From the NCBI GenBank assembly GCA_963844405.1, contig CAWJNZ010000008.1:248001-312000 (forward strand): a DNA stretch of 64,000 nucleotides, read 5' to 3'. The notes beneath the pieces are model-generated. The model saw nothing but the letters and a program-made list of their open reading frames with translations. It did not search any database and had not been told where the DNA came from. Source of the DNA: DASSUW01 sp963844405. GTDB taxonomy: Bacteria > Actinomycetota > Thermoleophilia > Solirubrobacterales > Solirubrobacteraceae. This document shows positions 63,474 through 64,000 of the stretch, in pieces. Positions within the stretch are counted from its first letter, which is position 1. The number at the start of each line of letters is the position of its first letter. The translations under genes were made by a program, and so were the position numbers.

Positions 63474-64000
63474 CCAGCTCGCTCTCGATCCGCCGCGCGA
63501 GCCGTTCCCCCGCCTCCTGTGTGACCGGCCCGGGAGCCGCGGGCAGGGTGATGTCGTCGACCACGGAGATAGCCATGACCTCGCGCACGGTCGAGGCGAT
63601 GAAGGCCTCCTCGGCCGCTGCGATGTCGTCGAGCGTGCAGGGCTGCTCTTCGCCGTCGGACTCCTCGAGCACGTAGCGGCGGGTGATCGAGTCGAGGATG
63701 TGGTCCTCGAGCGGCGGCGTCAGCAGGCGGCCGCCGGCGACCCAGAAGAAGGTCCACGTCGGGCCCTCGAGCACGCGGCCATGCGGCGTCACGAGCAGCG
63801 CCTCGTCGAACCCGCGCTCGCGCGCGAGACGCCCGGCGAGCATGTTGCCGCCATACGAGAGCGTCTTGAGGCCGTCGAGCACGCGCGTGGGGGAGTAGGT
63901 GACGGTCGCCACCCGCGCCTGGGCGAGCCTGGCCGGCATCGGCTCGATGGTCAGGATCCGGCGGCCGCCGCGCGTGAGGACGACGCGCATGAGGTCGTCG
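63463..64000 (-). CDS. Class IV aminotransferase (BCAT / aminodeoxychorismate lyase type), 5' end outside window
   Basis: The frame stays open to the window edge, so the N-terminal part with some substrate residues is missing. Visible: the PLP lysine in GLKTLSYGGNML, ERGFDEALLVTPHGRVLEGPTWTFFWVAGG, the LLTPPLEDHILDSITRRYVLE block and FIASTVREVMAI near the end, all typical of fold IV enzymes. Branched-chain, D-amino-acid and 4-amino-4-deoxychorismate activities cannot be told apart from this part. Confidence 0.87.
   Translation of the reverse strand, partial: DDLMRVVLTRGGRRILTIEPMPARLAQARVATVTYSPTRVLDGLKTLSYGGNMLAGRLARERGFDEALLVTPHGRVLEGPTWTFFWVAGGRLLTPPLEDHILDSITRRYVLEESDGEEQPCTLDDIAAAEEAFIASTVREVMAISVVDDITLPAAPGPVTQEAGERLARRIESELVTA

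Overview
This window is very GC-rich DNA (roughly 70% or more by eye), dense with overlapping genes, from a Gram-positive-type Actinomycetota genome. The gene content suggests Thermoleophilia/Solirubrobacterales: Ccm and heme genes in one run, a TreT plus OtsA pair, CobA-HemD fusion, class E-like sortase, and many start codons sitting 6-11 nt after a TANNNT box. The lineage is an inference; no marker was searched. About 67 protein genes, one tRNA-Arg(CCU) and two inteins are supported.

Layout. 1-5862: the end of an aldehyde dehydrogenase, then a complete hydroxyproline-degradation cluster (epimerase, FAD dehydrogenase, DapA-type deaminase, FadR regulator, divergent ketoglutarate semialdehyde dehydrogenase). 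5974-9563: ABC-2 exporter, precorrin-2 dehydrogenase, thioredoxin, LysR regulator. 9634-17631: a long co-oriented run making molybdenum cofactor, the CcmABC(D) heme exporter, HemA, HemC, CobA-HemD, a SAM hydrolase and BirA. 17623-21688: VOC protein, zinc peptidase, SF2 helicase with a histone-like tail. 21907-29123: TlpA-like protein, GalT, GGDEF/EAL protein, AEC carrier, Dtd, two hypotheticals, ClpP, an SRPBCC-ArsR pair. 29074-35033: dipeptide ABC operon read leftward in the order C-A-B-D-F. 35348-42800: tRNA-Arg, ROK repressor, PyrE, L,D-transpeptidase, CPBP protease, HAD hydrolase, MscS, PBP1a. 42854-50258: CspA, IF-1, ThiL, FlgM-like, sortase, M28 peptidase, two-component system with HtrA. 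50351-53043: trehalose synthesis. 53674-61716: rpsF-ssb-rpsR-rplI-dnaB, a DnaC-like loader and purA. 61713-64000: RDD protein, WecB, and a partial class IV aminotransferase.

Notable features. dnaB carries two full-length LAGLIDADG inteins, one inside the Walker A loop and one at the RESG/SIEQ site, and is followed by a DnaC-like ATPase with an N-terminal Cys cluster. A 40-base intergenic element occurs twice, with all three differences keeping a hairpin paired. Twin GCAAC-N6-GTTGC palindromes lie between clpP and the SRPBCC-arsR operon. Eight single-base indels break otherwise conserved genes (lysR x2, L,D-transpeptidase/CPBP, L,D-transpeptidase, histidine kinase, dnaB x2, dnaC-like). The density and the essential genes hit argue for base-calling or assembly errors rather than gene decay, so these genes are listed over their repaired extents.
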